A DNA stretch of 64,000 nucleotides. Source: Streptomyces sp. NBC_00193. Lineage in GTDB: Bacteria > Actinomycetota > Actinomycetes > Streptomycetales > Streptomycetaceae. Of the stretch, positions 49,509 through 58,590 are shown one piece after another. Every line of letters begins with the position of its first letter. Within the stretch, counting starts at the first letter, position 1. The notes below the pieces were generated by a model. The model made no database searches. It had not been told where the DNA came from and was given only the letters and a program-made list of their open reading frames with translations. Location of the stretch: positions 2,232,001 to 2,296,000 of the forward strand of contig NZ_JAPEMM010000001.1 in the NCBI RefSeq assembly GCF_026342735.1, in the 5' to 3' direction. Position numbers and translations under genes: made by a program.

Positions 49509-50003
49509 GTGGAGTTCGACGTCACCATCGAGATCCCCAAGGGTTCGCGGAACAAGTACGAGGTGGACCACGAGACCGGCCGGATCCGCCTGGACCGTCG
49601 CCTCTTCACCTCGACCAGCTACCCGGCCGACTACGGCTTCGTCGAGAACACCCTCGGCGAGGACGGCGACCCGCTGGACGCGCTGGTCATCCTTGACGAG
49701 CCGACCTTCCCGGGCTGCCTGATCAAGTGCCGCGCGATCGGCATGTTCAACATGACGGACGAGGCGGGCGGCGACGCCAAGCTGCTGTGCGTGCCGGCCT
49801 CCGACCCGCGTGTGGAGCACCTGCGCGACATCCACCACGTGTCCGAGTTCGACCGCCTGGAGATCCAGCACTTCTTCGAGGTCTACAAGGACCTGGAGCC
49901 GGGCAAGTCGGTCGAGGGCGCGAACTGGGTCGGCCGCACCGAGGCCGAGGCCGAGATCGAGGCCTCGTACAAGCGCCTCGAGGCCCAGGGCGGCCAGCAC
50001 TGA
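49509..50003 (+). CDS. ppa: Inorganic pyrophosphatase (family I)
   Basis: Hydrolyses pyrophosphate, pulling biosynthetic reactions forward. 164 aa. [40 protein letters not shown], the metal-binding signature [20 protein letters not shown]. The GTG at 49509 was chosen because GGAGGAG lies 5-6 bases upstream and the family starts MEFDV; the ATG at 49482 overlaps that ribosome binding site. Confidence 0.97.
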   Translation: MEFDVTIEIPKGSRNKYEVDHETGRIRLDRRLFTSTSYPADYGFVENTLGEDGDPLDALVILDEPTFPGCLIKCRAIGMFNMTDEAGGDAKLLCVPASDPRVEHLRDIHHVSEFDRLEIQHFFEVYKDLEPGKSVEGANWVGRTEAEAEIEASYKRLEAQGGQH

Positions 50004-50056
50004 GCTCCGCTCGGTGAGCCGGGCGGCGGGACCTCCCGTCGGCCCTCGTGCCATCG

Positions 50057-50086
50057 CGGGCGGTACCCCTTCGGGGGTGCCGCCCG
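50057..50086 (+). terminator. Terminator of ppa with UUCG tetraloop
   Basis: 13-bp stem (50057-50069 with 50074-50086, one G-U pair) closed by TTCG, a very stable tetraloop, 54 bases after the ppa stop. Confidence 0.8.
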
Positions 50087-50217
50087 TCGTCATGTCCGGG
50101 CCCGTCGTGTCCGGGGCCGATGTCCGGGGCCGAATCGGCCGATGCCGCTTTCGCCGCGGATCAAGGTGTTCCGCATACTGATACGGGCTGGGTCGGGGGT
50201 CGGGGACTGGAGGACGC

Positions 50218-51879
50218 GTGGCGGAAGGCGAAGGATCCGGGACCGAGGACCGGAAGCCGAAGTCGGACGAGGCGCGCAGCGCGTTCTCCGTGCCGGACGG
50301 GGTCGGGCTGGAGCCCGAGGCGGCCGAGGAGGACCAGCCGACGTCGGAGTTCGCCGTCCCCGACGGGTTCGCGTCGGTGCCCTTGGATCCCGATGGCCCG
50401 GCGTCCGCGTTCGCCACGCCGCACACCTACAGCGCCGCCCACTCCCCGCCGGCCTACACCGGCCCTCCGGGCTTCCCCGTCACCCGGTTGAAGGAGTCCC
50501 CCTGGCAGGACCGCATGCGCACGGTGCTGCGCATGCCGGTCGACGTCCGGCCGGTGCCGGAGCCCTCGCAGCGGCTGGCCGCGGAGACCGGGCCCGCCGT
50601 GGGGCGCGTGCTCGACCTGACGCTGCGCATCGGCGAGCTGCTGCTCTCGGGCGGCGAGGGCGCCGAGGACGTGGAGGCCGCGATGTTCGCCGTGGCCCGC
50701 AGCTACGGCCTGGACCGCTGCGAGCCCACCGTCACCTTCACCCTGCTGTCGATCACCCACCAGCCCTCCCTGGTGGACGACCCCGTGTCGGCGAACCGCA
50801 CCGTCCGGCGCCGCGGCACGGACTACACCCGGCTCTCGGCCGTGTTCGGCCTCGTCAACGACATCACCGCGCACGAGGTCGACATCTCGCTGGAGGACGC
50901 CTACCGCCGGCTCGCCGAGATCCGCCGCAACCGGCACCCGTACCCCGGCTGGGTGCTCACCGGCGCCGCCGGCCTGCTCGCCGGCGCGGCCTCCACGCTG
51001 GTCGGCGGTGGCGTACTGGTGTTCTTCGCAGCCGCACTCGGGGCGGTGCTCGGCGACCGGCTGGCCTGGCTGTGCGCCGGGCGCGGGCTGCCGGAGTTCT
51101 ACCAGTTCGTGGTCGCGGCGATGCCTCCGGCCGCGATGGGCGTGGCCCTGAAGATGACCGACCTCGACGTGCGCTCCTCCGCCGTGATCACCGGCGGACT
51201 CTTCGCGCTGCTGCCGGGGCGGGCCCTGGTCGCGGCCGTGCAGGACGGTCTGACCGGCTACTACATCACCGCCTCCGCCCGGCTGCTGGAGGTCATGTAC
51301 CTCTTCATCGGCATCATCATGGGCGTCCTGGTGGTGCTCTACGTCGGTGTCCAGTTCGGCTCCAATCCGCAGCCGGAGGACATCCTCCAGATCGAGCAGC
51401 GGCCGCTGCTCCAGATCGCCGCCTCGATGGTCCTGGTGTTCACGTTCGCGATCCTGCTCCAGCAGGAACGTTCCACCGTGTGGTTCGTGACGCTGAACGG
51501 CGGGATCGCCTGGGTGATCTACGGGGCCCTGCACTACGCCGCCAAGATGCCGCCGGTGCCGTCCACCGCGATCGCCGCCGGGCTGGTCGGCCTCTTCGGC
51601 CAGCTCCTCGCCCGGCACCGGTTCTCCTCGGCCCTTCCCTTCGTCACGGCCGCCATCGGCCCGCTGCTGCCCGGCTCGGCCACGTACTACGGGCTCCTGC
51701 TGATCGCCGAGAACCGGCTCAACGAGGGGCTGGGCTCGCTCACGAACGCCGCGGCCATCGCCCTCGCCATCGCGATCGGCGTCAACCTCGGCTCCGAGAC
51801 CTCCCGCCTGTTCATGCGCATCCCCGGCGCGGCCAGTGCGGCCAAGCGCGGCGCGGCGAAGCGCACCCGCGGGTTCTAG
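50218..51879 (+). CDS. Threonine/serine exporter family protein (ThrE-like, DUF1212/DUF3815)
   Basis: A 553-aa membrane protein with fused ThrE halves. Residues 1-115 are an acidic, Pro-rich cytosolic lead. The DUF1212 part starts VLDLTLRIGELLLSGGEGAEDVEAAM and includes EPTVTFTLLSITH and VNDITAHEVD. Ten or so hydrophobic helices follow (about 235-530), with PGSATYYGLLLIAENRLNEGL in the DUF3815 part. C. glutamicum ThrE exports threonine and serine with proton motive force; the substrate here is inferred. GTG start with GGAGG at good spacing. Confidence 0.9.
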   Translation: MAEGEGSGTEDRKPKSDEARSAFSVPDGVGLEPEAAEEDQPTSEFAVPDGFASVPLDPDGPASAFATPHTYSAAHSPPAYTGPPGFPVTRLKESPWQDRMRTVLRMPVDVRPVPEPSQRLAAETGPAVGRVLDLTLRIGELLLSGGEGAEDVEAAMFAVARSYGLDRCEPTVTFTLLSITHQPSLVDDPVSANRTVRRRGTDYTRLSAVFGLVNDITAHEVDISLEDAYRRLAEIRRNRHPYPGWVLTGAAGLLAGAASTLVGGGVLVFFAAALGAVLGDRLAWLCAGRGLPEFYQFVVAAMPPAAMGVALKMTDLDVRSSAVITGGLFALLPGRALVAAVQDGLTGYYITASARLLEVMYLFIGIIMGVLVVLYVGVQFGSNPQPEDILQIEQRPLLQIAASMVLVFTFAILLQQERSTVWFVTLNGGIAWVIYGALHYAAKMPPVPSTAIAAGLVGLFGQLLARHRFSSALPFVTAAIGPLLPGSATYYGLLLIAENRLNEGLGSLTNAAAIALAIAIGVNLGSETSRLFMRIPGAASAAKRGAAKRTRGF

Positions 51880-51919
51880 GGCCTGCACGCCCCCGTAGGC
51901 CCGCACGCCCCCGTACACG

Positions 51920-51962
51920 ACGATGCCCCGCGGACCGGTGATCCGGTCGCGCGGGGCATCGT
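51920..51962. terminator. Bidirectional terminator between thrE-like and dedA genes
   Basis: Outer 13-bp perfect arms (51920-51932 and 51950-51962), inner 6-bp arms (51933-51938 and 51943-51948) with a 4-base loop and one bulge. Sits between convergent genes. Confidence 0.85.
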
Positions 51963-51975
51963 ACGGAGCTGCGGA

Positions 51976-52683
51976 CTAGCGCTTCGCGTGGCGGCCGCTG
52001 CGCTGCTGGCCCGGGGTCTGCGGGTCCTCGCCGGCGCCGGGCTCCGTGCCGCCGGCCTCCGCGGCCGCCTTCTTGTTCTTGCGGGACTTCAGCACCTCGA
52101 AGATCACCGGGATCACGGAGATCAGGACGATGCCGATGAAGATCGGTTCGACGTTCTTCTTGATGACCTCGAACTGGCCGAGCTGGTGGCCCAGGACCGT
52201 GACGCCCGCACCCCACAGCACGCCGCCGATGACGTTGAACATCAGGAAGGTGCGGTACTTCATCGCGGTCGCGCCCGCGACCATCGGCGCGAAGGTGCGG
52301 ATGATCGGCACGAACCGCGCGAGCACGATGGCCTTGGGGCCGTGCTTCTCCATGAACTCGTGCGCCGCGTCGAGGTTCTCGCGCTTGAAGAGCTTGGAGT
52401 TCGGCTTGTTGAAGAGCTTCGGGCCGAAGACCTTGCCGATCATGTATCCGACCTGGTCACCGAGGATCGCGGCGGCCACGATCAGGGTGCACACCAGCCA
52501 CAGCGGCTGGCTGATGGTGCCGCTCGCGACGAACAGGCCCGCCGTGAAGAGCAGGGAGTCTCCGGGCAGGAAGGCGAAGAGACCGGATTCCGCGAAGACG
52601 ATGACCAGGATGCCGATCAGGCCGAAATGGCCGATCAGGTACTCCGGGGAGATCCACTCAGGACCGAGCGCAAGCGTGTTCAC
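51976..52683 (-). CDS. DedA-family membrane protein
   Basis: A 235-aa protein. LIGHFGLIGILVIVFAESGLF, FLPGDSLLFTAGLF, GDQVGYMIGKVFG, the signature ARFVPIIRTFAPMVAGATAMKYRTFLMFN and a terminal helix; basic, Gln/Gly-rich end. Family members scramble phospholipids or undecaprenyl-phosphate and support membrane energetics. GTG 52683 chosen (family starts shortly before the first helix); a TTG at 52725 is less likely. Confidence 0.92.
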   Translation of the reverse strand: MNTLALGPEWISPEYLIGHFGLIGILVIVFAESGLFAFLPGDSLLFTAGLFVASGTISQPLWLVCTLIVAAAILGDQVGYMIGKVFGPKLFNKPNSKLFKRENLDAAHEFMEKHGPKAIVLARFVPIIRTFAPMVAGATAMKYRTFLMFNVIGGVLWGAGVTVLGHQLGQFEVIKKNVEPIFIGIVLISVIPVIFEVLKSRKNKKAAAEAGGTEPGAGEDPQTPGQQRSGRHAKR

Positions 52684-52768
52684 GGGTTCCGGGCTCTCCT
52701 GGATCAGGTGGGGGTGTCCGTCCAATTATGAACGCACACCACACCCCCCTGGTTCCAGGGAACGGCGG

Positions 52769-53521
52769 CTAGACCTTGCGGACGGCGTTGGCCAGGATCG
52801 CGTCGCGCACGAAGACCGCCAGTCCGGGCCGCACGGCCTCGTAGTACGCCGTGAACCGCTCGTCCGCCACGTACATCTCGCCGAGGCCGGTGTGGATCTC
52901 GTACGTGCAGAAGTAGTAGCTGCCGTTGATCCAGCCGCGGTGTTCCTCGGCCAGGTCCATGGCCTCCTCGGACTCCGCGGGCGTCCCTGCGTCCAGCAGG
53001 GCGGCGAACCGCCGGTTGATGTCCTCGGCCAGGGCCTGGATCCGCAGCCAGTCCTCCTTGGTGTACGAGGCGGTCCGGCGGGCGGACTCCCGGTACGTGT
53101 CGCCCCAGCGGCGCTCGGCCTCCTCGGCGTGCTCTTCGGGATCGAACTCCCCGAACACCTCGAACTTCTCCTCGGGGGTGAGGTTGATGCCCATCTTCTT
53201 CGCCTCCATGGCGTGCTCGACGGCCGCGGCCATCTGCTGGAGCCGGGCGATCCGCCCGGACAGGAGGGCGTGCTGCCTGCGCAGGTGCTCCCTCGGGTCC
53301 GTTTCCGGGTCGTCCAGCAGGACCGCGACCTCTTCGAGCGGAAAGCCGAGCTCCCGGTAGAACAGGATCCGCTGCAGCCGGTCGAGGTCGGCGTCGTCGT
53401 ACCGCCGGTGTCCCGCCCCGCTGCGGCCGCTCGGGGAGAGCAGCCCGATCTCGTCGTAGTGGTGCAGTGTGCGCACCGTCACTCCGGCGAATCCGGCGAC
53501 CTGGCCCACGGAGTAGCCCAT
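52769..53521 (-). CDS. tipA: Thiopeptide-responsive MerR-family autoregulator TipA
   Basis: 250 aa, matching S. lividans TipAL closely from memory. MerR winged helix 1-70 (YSVGQVAGFAGVTVRTLHHYDEIGLL, GHRRYDDADLDRLQ), dimerisation helix about 75-108, and a C-terminal TipAS drug-binding domain (NLTPEEKFEVFGEFDP, TASYTKEDW, GEMYVADERFTAYY). Cys205 (in YYFCTYEIHT) aligns by eye with the Cys that covalently traps thiostrepton-type antibiotics. TipAS alone can be made from an internal start in known systems; the ATG-rich MEAKKMGINLTPEE segment fits this. Its own promoter lies at 53553-53583. Confidence 0.95.
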   Translation of the reverse strand: MGYSVGQVAGFAGVTVRTLHHYDEIGLLSPSGRSGAGHRRYDDADLDRLQRILFYRELGFPLEEVAVLLDDPETDPREHLRRQHALLSGRIARLQQMAAAVEHAMEAKKMGINLTPEEKFEVFGEFDPEEHAEEAERRWGDTYRESARRTASYTKEDWLRIQALAEDINRRFAALLDAGTPAESEEAMDLAEEHRGWINGSYYFCTYEIHTGLGEMYVADERFTAYYEAVRPGLAVFVRDAILANAVRKV

Positions 53522-53552
53522 CGCTTCCGCTCCTCTTCTCGGGTACGCGTCC

Positions 53553-53583
53553 AGCCTGGTCCCTCACGTCGCGTGAGGTGCAA
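53553..53583 (-). promoter_or_regulatory. tipA promoter with TipAL operator palindrome
   Basis: Minus strand: -35 TTGCAC (53583-53578), 19-base spacer, -10-like CAGGCT (53558-53553). The spacer is filled by CCTCACG-CGA-CGTGAGG (53578-53562), a 7-bp inverted repeat. A long spacer with a central palindrome is the MerR-type activation layout and matches the known ptipA sequence as I recall it. Confidence 0.88.
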
Positions 53584-53610
53584 GCCCGGCGTGCGGGGCA
53601 GGGGCGGGGC

Positions 53611-54210
53611 TCAGGGGGACGGGGCGAGGACCCCGGCGAAGGCGTTGCCCGGGTCGTCGGCGAAGGAGTAGGCGCCGCCCTCGATCCGGGCGACCAGGCC
53701 CCGGGTCCAGTCCGCCTCGGCGTCCGCCGAGTGGATCCAGCGGTGCATGATCTCGCCGATGTGGCCCAGCGGCTCGGGGCCCTCCTCGGGGACGTAGTGG
53801 TCCGTGACGGCGGAGCGCCAGGCGGCCAGCCGGCCCAGGCGCTCGCGGAGCAGGGCCAGGGCCTCGGCGCGGGGCAGGTCCACCATGAAGCCGAGGGCCG
53901 AGGCGAGGACGTCGGCCTTCTGGTCGGCGGAGGACAGCGCCTCGCGGAGCAGCTTGAAGTACTCCGCGCGGCCCGCCTCCGTCAGCTCGTACTCGGTCCG
54001 CGGCGGGCCGCCCGCCGCGGACGGGGCCACCTCGTGGGCCAGCAGGACGCCCTGCTTCGCCATCTGCTTGAGCGCGTGGTAGATCGACCCGGGTTTGGTG
54101 TTCGACCACTCGTGGGCGCCCCAGAACTCCAGATCGGCCCGGACCTGGTAGCCGTGGGCCCGCCCGTGCTGGCGGACTGCGCCGAGGACGAGGAGACGGA
54201 TCGCTGACAT
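53611..54210 (-). CDS. PadR-family transcriptional regulator
   Basis: 199 aa. N-terminal winged helix (IRLLVLGAVRQHGRAHGYQVRADLE, GSIYHALKQMAKQGVLLAHE, RTEYELTEAGRAEYFKLL), then a helical dimerisation domain (about 95-180, DUF4180/Vir_act type, with WIHSADAEADW). PadR proteins usually repress stress or efflux genes on ligand binding. 37 bases downstream of the DinB gene, so probably the second gene of that transcript. Confidence 0.88.
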   Translation of the reverse strand: MSAIRLLVLGAVRQHGRAHGYQVRADLEFWGAHEWSNTKPGSIYHALKQMAKQGVLLAHEVAPSAAGGPPRTEYELTEAGRAEYFKLLREALSSADQKADVLASALGFMVDLPRAEALALLRERLGRLAAWRSAVTDHYVPEEGPEPLGHIGEIMHRWIHSADAEADWTRGLVARIEGGAYSFADDPGNAFAGVLAPSP

Positions 54211-54247
54211 GGGGCCAGGCTACTGACCCCGCCCCGGCGTGCCGTGG

Positions 54248-54751
54248 CTAGCCCATGGCGCGGGTGCCGTCGATGGTTTCGCGGATGATGTCCGCGTGGC
54301 CCGCGTGCCGGGCGAACTCCTCCACCAGGTGCAGGAGCACCCAGCGCATCGAGACCTTGGCGTCCTGCGGGAACCACGGGGCCGGGGGCAGCGGGAAGCT
54401 GTCGTCGAGGCTGGGGACGGCGGCGATGAACGCCTCCGTCTCCTGCCGGATCCCGTCCCAGTAGGCCAGCACCGACGGCATGGTCTCGTCCCCGACCAGC
54501 CGGAAGCCGTCGGCCCAGTCGCCCCCCGGGTACTCGGTCTCGCCCTGGGCCATCCGCAGCCAGCCCAGCTCGCAGTTGGCCGCGTGCTTGAGCAGTCCGG
54601 ACAGGGAGAGCTCGCTGGCGCTGGGCTTGCTCGCCGCCTGCTCCTCGGTCAGTCCCTGCGCCGCCTCGCGCAGCGCCGTGCGCTGGGCCTCGACGAAGGC
54701 GAGGAGCGTGCCGCGCTCGTCACCGGGGACCTCCATGGAAATCTGAGCCAT
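54248..54751 (-). CDS. DinB/DUF664-family protein
   Basis: 167 aa, four-helix DinB fold: LAFVEAQRTALREAAQGLTEEQAA, SLSGLLKHAANCELGWL, VLLHLVEEFARHAGHADIIRETIDGT. The His triad for metal binding (HAANCE, HLVEEF, HAGHAD) is present. Related proteins are thiol-dependent (mycothiol, bacillithiol) transferases, so a mycothiol-linked role is possible. Start ATG 54751 chosen; the frame extends upstream without family support. Confidence 0.88.
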   Translation of the reverse strand: MAQISMEVPGDERGTLLAFVEAQRTALREAAQGLTEEQAASKPSASELSLSGLLKHAANCELGWLRMAQGETEYPGGDWADGFRLVGDETMPSVLAYWDGIRQETEAFIAAVPSLDDSFPLPPAPWFPQDAKVSMRWVLLHLVEEFARHAGHADIIRETIDGTRAMG

Positions 54752-54878
54752 GACCTGACCGCCTTCTGTCTGTTCCGTGTGTCCTGTGTGCGTGTCCTGC
54801 GGGTCTCCCCCGCTGACAAGAACCACGTTACGAACCCTTGCGGTCAGTTCCTGTCCGCAATCACCGGGATCCCCGGAA

Positions 54879-56957
54879 TCACTGATTTTCCTGCCGGGCC
54901 GGCGGGAGTTCCGTCTGCGGCTTGGGGAGCAGGGCCTTCTTCAGGTCCTGCGCACCCTTCTCGTCCAGGCCGTACATCGCCTCGTAGATCTTGCGGACGG
55001 CCGGTCCCGAGGCTCCGGAGCCGGTGCCGCCCTGGGAGATCGTCATCACGATCGCGTAGTCCTCGGTGTAGGACGCGAACCACGAGGTGGTCTGCTTGCC
55101 CTGGACCTCGGCCGTACCGGTCTTCGCGTGCATCGGGATCTGCTTCTGCGGCCAGCCGCCGAAGCGCCAGGCGGCGCTGCCCGCGGTGACCACGTCGGCC
55201 AGGGCGCCGTCGATGTTGTCGCGGAGCTTCGCGTTCATGGGGAGCTTGCCCCGTTCCTTCGGGGCGATCTCCTGGACCGAGGAGCCGTCGGCGCTGACCA
55301 CGGCCTTGCCGATGGAGGGCTGGTGGAGGGTGCCGCCGTTGGCGATGGCCGCGTAGACGGAGGCCATCTGGATCGGGGTGACGAGGGTGTCGCCCTGGCC
55401 GATGGAGTAGTTGATCGCGTCGCCCTCGCGGAGCTGGTTGCCCTGGCGGCAGTTCTCGTAGGCGATCTTCTCGGCGTACGAGCCGTCCTTCTTGCCGTCG
55501 CGGCACCAGGCGGCCTTGTTCGCCTCGAAGAAGTCCTTCTTCCACTGGCGGTCGGGGACCCGGCCGGGGACCTCGCTGGGCAGGTCGATGCCGGTGCGCT
55601 TGCCGAGGCCGAACTCGTGGGCGGTCTTGAAGAACCAGTCGCCGGGCTGGGCCTTGGGCTTGATGCCGCCGTCCTTCTTCCACTCCTGGTCGGCGATGGC
55701 GTAGTAGACGGTGTCGCAGGACACCTCCAGGGCCTTGCCGATGGTGATGTCGCCGTGGCCCTGGGACTCGAAGTTGGTGAAGACCTGGCTGCCGACCGAG
55801 TAGGAGCTCGGGCAGCCGTAGAGCTTGTTGAAGGGGTAGCCGGCGTTGACCGCGGCCGTGGAGGAGACCACCTTGAAGATCGAGCCGGGGGCGGCCTGGC
55901 CCTGGATGGCGCGGTTCAGCAGCGGGTAGTTCGATCCCTTGTCGGTGAGGGAGGCGTAGTCCTTCGCGGAGATGCCGCCGACCCAGGCGTTCGGGTCGTA
56001 GGTCGGGTTGGAGGCCATCGCGACGACCCGGCCGGTCTTGGCCTCCATGACCACGACGGCGCCCGAGTCGGCCTCGTAGTGGCGGCGCGTGTTGTTCTTG
56101 TCGATGCCCTTGCGGGCCTCGATCATCGCGTTGTTCAGCTCGCGCTCGGCCACGGCCTGCACGCGCGAGTCGATCGAGGTCACGATGTTCGCGCCGGCCT
56201 GCGGCTTGTCGCTCACGCCCTCGCCGATGATCCGGCCGAGGTTGTCCACCTCGTAGCGGGTGATGCCCGCCTTGCCGCGGAGCTCCTTGTCGTAGGTGCG
56301 CTCCAGGCCGCTGCGGCCCACCTGGTCCGAGCGCAGGTACGGGGAGTCGGAGCCCTTCGCCTTGGTGATCTCCTCGTCGGTGACCGGGGAGAGGTAGCCG
56401 AGCACCTGGGAGGTGTTGGCGCCGTCGGGGCCGGCGTAGCGGCGCAGGGCGGTGGGCTCGGCGGTGATGCCGGGGAACTGCTCGGCGTGCTCCCGTATCT
56501 CCAGGACCTGGTCGGTCGTCGCCTCGTCGGTGATGGGGATCGGCTGGTACGGGGAGCCGTTCCAGCAGGGCTTGGGGGTCTTGGCGTCGCACAGCCGGAC
56601 GCCGTTGACCACGTCGTCGGGGTTCAGGCCCAGGACGCCGGCGAGGTGGGTCAGGACGCCCTTGCCGCGGTCCTTCATCTTGGAGAGGTCGGTGCGGCTG
56701 GCGGAGACCACCATGCGGGTCTCGTTGTCGGCGAGCGGGACCCCGCGGGCATCGAGGATCGAGCCGCGCACGGCGGGCTGGACCACCTGCTGGGTGTTGT
56801 TGTTCTTCGCCTCGTCCGTGTACTCCTGGCCGTTGCGTATCTGGAGGTACCACAGACGCCCGCCGAGGGTCAGCAGCAGCGAGAACACCACGATCTGGAT
56901 CATGACGAGCCGGTTCTGGACCCGGGGTGTGCGCCCGGTCTCCGGTATGTTGCTCAA
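54879..56957 (-). CDS. Penicillin-binding protein 2-type transpeptidase
   Basis: 692-aa class B PBP that cross-links peptidoglycan. TM about 18-37 (VMIQIVVFSLLLTLGGRLWYL), pedestal/dimer domain with RGSILDARGVPLA and GRSGLERTYDKELRG, transpeptidase domain: SxxK as APGSIFKVV near 354, SxN-equivalent VSCDTVYYA, KTG as HAKTGTAEV near 612. No mre or rodA gene is adjacent, so this is a stand-alone PBP. The ALDH gene on the same strand starts 1.5 kb upstream and its stop is 60 bases from this start. Confidence 0.94.
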   Translation of the reverse strand: MSNIPETGRTPRVQNRLVMIQIVVFSLLLTLGGRLWYLQIRNGQEYTDEAKNNNTQQVVQPAVRGSILDARGVPLADNETRMVVSASRTDLSKMKDRGKGVLTHLAGVLGLNPDDVVNGVRLCDAKTPKPCWNGSPYQPIPITDEATTDQVLEIREHAEQFPGITAEPTALRRYAGPDGANTSQVLGYLSPVTDEEITKAKGSDSPYLRSDQVGRSGLERTYDKELRGKAGITRYEVDNLGRIIGEGVSDKPQAGANIVTSIDSRVQAVAERELNNAMIEARKGIDKNNTRRHYEADSGAVVVMEAKTGRVVAMASNPTYDPNAWVGGISAKDYASLTDKGSNYPLLNRAIQGQAAPGSIFKVVSSTAAVNAGYPFNKLYGCPSSYSVGSQVFTNFESQGHGDITIGKALEVSCDTVYYAIADQEWKKDGGIKPKAQPGDWFFKTAHEFGLGKRTGIDLPSEVPGRVPDRQWKKDFFEANKAAWCRDGKKDGSYAEKIAYENCRQGNQLREGDAINYSIGQGDTLVTPIQMASVYAAIANGGTLHQPSIGKAVVSADGSSVQEIAPKERGKLPMNAKLRDNIDGALADVVTAGSAAWRFGGWPQKQIPMHAKTGTAEVQGKQTTSWFASYTEDYAIVMTISQGGTGSGASGPAVRKIYEAMYGLDEKGAQDLKKALLPKPQTELPPARQENQ

Positions 56958-57017
56958 CTCGGCTCTCCCCCGGACTGGTCCTCGCCTGACCCGCCCGAGT
57001 CTAGATCCCCTGCGGTA

Positions 57018-58475
57018 CTAGAACGGGAACTGCGTCCGGCCGTGCTGGACCGAGATCCATTTCTGGGTGGTGAAGGCCTCGATGGTGGCCTCGCCGTTGA
57101 GGCGGCCCATGCCGGAGGCCTTCTCCCCGCCGAACGCCGCGAGCGGCTCGTCGCCGATGGTGGAGTCGTTGACGTGGATCATCCCGGTCTCGATGCGCCG
57201 GGCGAAGCGGACCCCGCGCTCCACGTCCCGGGTGTGGACGGCGCCGCTGAGTCCGTACGGGGTCGCGTTGGTGAGGCGGACGGCCTCGTCCTCGCCGTCG
57301 AAGACCACGAGGAGGGCGACGGGGCCGAAGATCTCCTGGCCGAGCAGCGGGGAGTCCTCGGGGAGCCCGGCGAGCACGGTGGGCTCGACGAGGTTGCCGC
57401 GCGTGGAGCCCCGTACGAGCGCCTGCGCGCCGGAGGCGACGGCGCGGTCGACGAGGGCGGTGAGGGCGTCGGCCTGGAAGGAGTTGATCAGCGGGCCGAT
57501 GTGGGTGTCGGCCTCGTGCGGGTCGCCGGTCTTCAGGGCGCGCACGCGGGTGGTGAACTTCTCGGTGAACTCCTCGGCGACCGAGGCGTCGACCAGGATC
57601 CGGTTGGCGGCCATGCAGACCTGGCCCTGGTAGACGAAGCGGCTGAAGACGGCCGCGTCCACCGCGTAGTCGAGGTCGGCGTCGTCGAGGACGACGAGCG
57701 CGCTGTTGCCGCTGAGCTCCAGGACGGTCCGCTTGAAGTGGCGGGCGGCGACCGCGCCGACGTGCCGGCCGACCCGGTCGGAGCCGGCGAAGGAGATGAC
57801 CTTGGGGACGGGGTGGGTCAGGAGCGCGTCGCCTATCTCGGCTATGTCGGTGACCAGGACGTTGAGCAGGCCGGCCGGCAGGCCCGCCTCCTCGAAGATC
57901 TTGGCGATGACCCCGCCGCCGACGACGGGCGCGTTCTGGTTCGGCTTGATGACGACGGCGTTGCCGAGGGCCAGGGCCGGGGCGACCGACTTCAGGGTGA
58001 CCAGGAAGGGGAAGTTGAAGGGGCTGATCACGCAGACGACCCCGACGGGCAGGCGCTGGATCCGGTTCTCCTTGCCCTCGACCGGCGAGGGCAGGATGCG
58101 GCCCTCGGGCCGGACGGCCAGCTGCATGGCCTCGCGTATGAACTCCATGGCGAGGTGGACCTCGTACTCGGCCTTGGGACGGGTCCCGCCGAGTTCGTCG
58201 ATCATCGCCTCGACGATCTCCTTCTCGCGCTCCTCGGTGATCCGCAGGGCGCGTTCCAGGACGGCTCGTCTGGTGTACGGGCTGGTGGCGGCCCATTCCT
58301 TCTGGGCCCGCTCGGCGGCCCGGTAGGCCTCGTCGACCTGCTCGACGGTGGCCACGGTGATGGCCGCGAGCTTCTCCCCGTTGTACGGGTTGACGTCGAT
58401 GATGTCCCACGACCCGGTCCCGGCCAGCCATGCGCCGTCGATGTACTGGTGAGCCAGGTCCTCGAATATGGACAT
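57018..58475 (-). CDS. NAD(P)-dependent aldehyde dehydrogenase
   Basis: 485 aa. WSVISPFNFPF-type motif (CVISPFNFPFLV), KPNQNAP, FAGSDRVGRHV coenzyme turn, catalytic Glu in LELSGNSALVV, catalytic Cys in YQGQVCMAANR, EIFGPVALLV, and INDSTIGDEPLAAFGG-like C-terminal segment. The pattern is closest to aromatic-aldehyde (vanillin/benzaldehyde) dehydrogenases. The physiological substrate is unknown. Followed on the same strand by the PBP gene. Confidence 0.93.
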   Translation of the reverse strand: MSIFEDLAHQYIDGAWLAGTGSWDIIDVNPYNGEKLAAITVATVEQVDEAYRAAERAQKEWAATSPYTRRAVLERALRITEEREKEIVEAMIDELGGTRPKAEYEVHLAMEFIREAMQLAVRPEGRILPSPVEGKENRIQRLPVGVVCVISPFNFPFLVTLKSVAPALALGNAVVIKPNQNAPVVGGGVIAKIFEEAGLPAGLLNVLVTDIAEIGDALLTHPVPKVISFAGSDRVGRHVGAVAARHFKRTVLELSGNSALVVLDDADLDYAVDAAVFSRFVYQGQVCMAANRILVDASVAEEFTEKFTTRVRALKTGDPHEADTHIGPLINSFQADALTALVDRAVASGAQALVRGSTRGNLVEPTVLAGLPEDSPLLGQEIFGPVALLVVFDGEDEAVRLTNATPYGLSGAVHTRDVERGVRFARRIETGMIHVNDSTIGDEPLAAFGGEKASGMGRLNGEATIEAFTTQKWISVQHGRTQFPF

Positions 58476-58590
58476 GCCATCCCTTACGTCGAACGCGCTT
58501 CCTTGCGCTGAACCGGAGACCCGGTGGTCATCCGGGTCATCGTCATGCTCTGAACATCACGGCCTGATCAGGCGTCATAGTACGTGCGAA

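Noticed and set aside
46680..50003. 1107-codon plus frame ending in ppa
   Set aside because: Antisense to dacB and the metalloprotease except for the last 164 codons, which are ppa.
53562..53578. Terminator for the PadR gene
   Set aside because: The 17-base palindrome is better explained as the TipAL operator in the tipA promoter, given TTGCAC at the expected place.
54777..58511. 1244-codon plus frame opposite PBP and aldehyde dehydrogenase
   Set aside because: A shadow of two well-recognised minus-strand genes; composition is Val/Asp/Gly-rich without domains.
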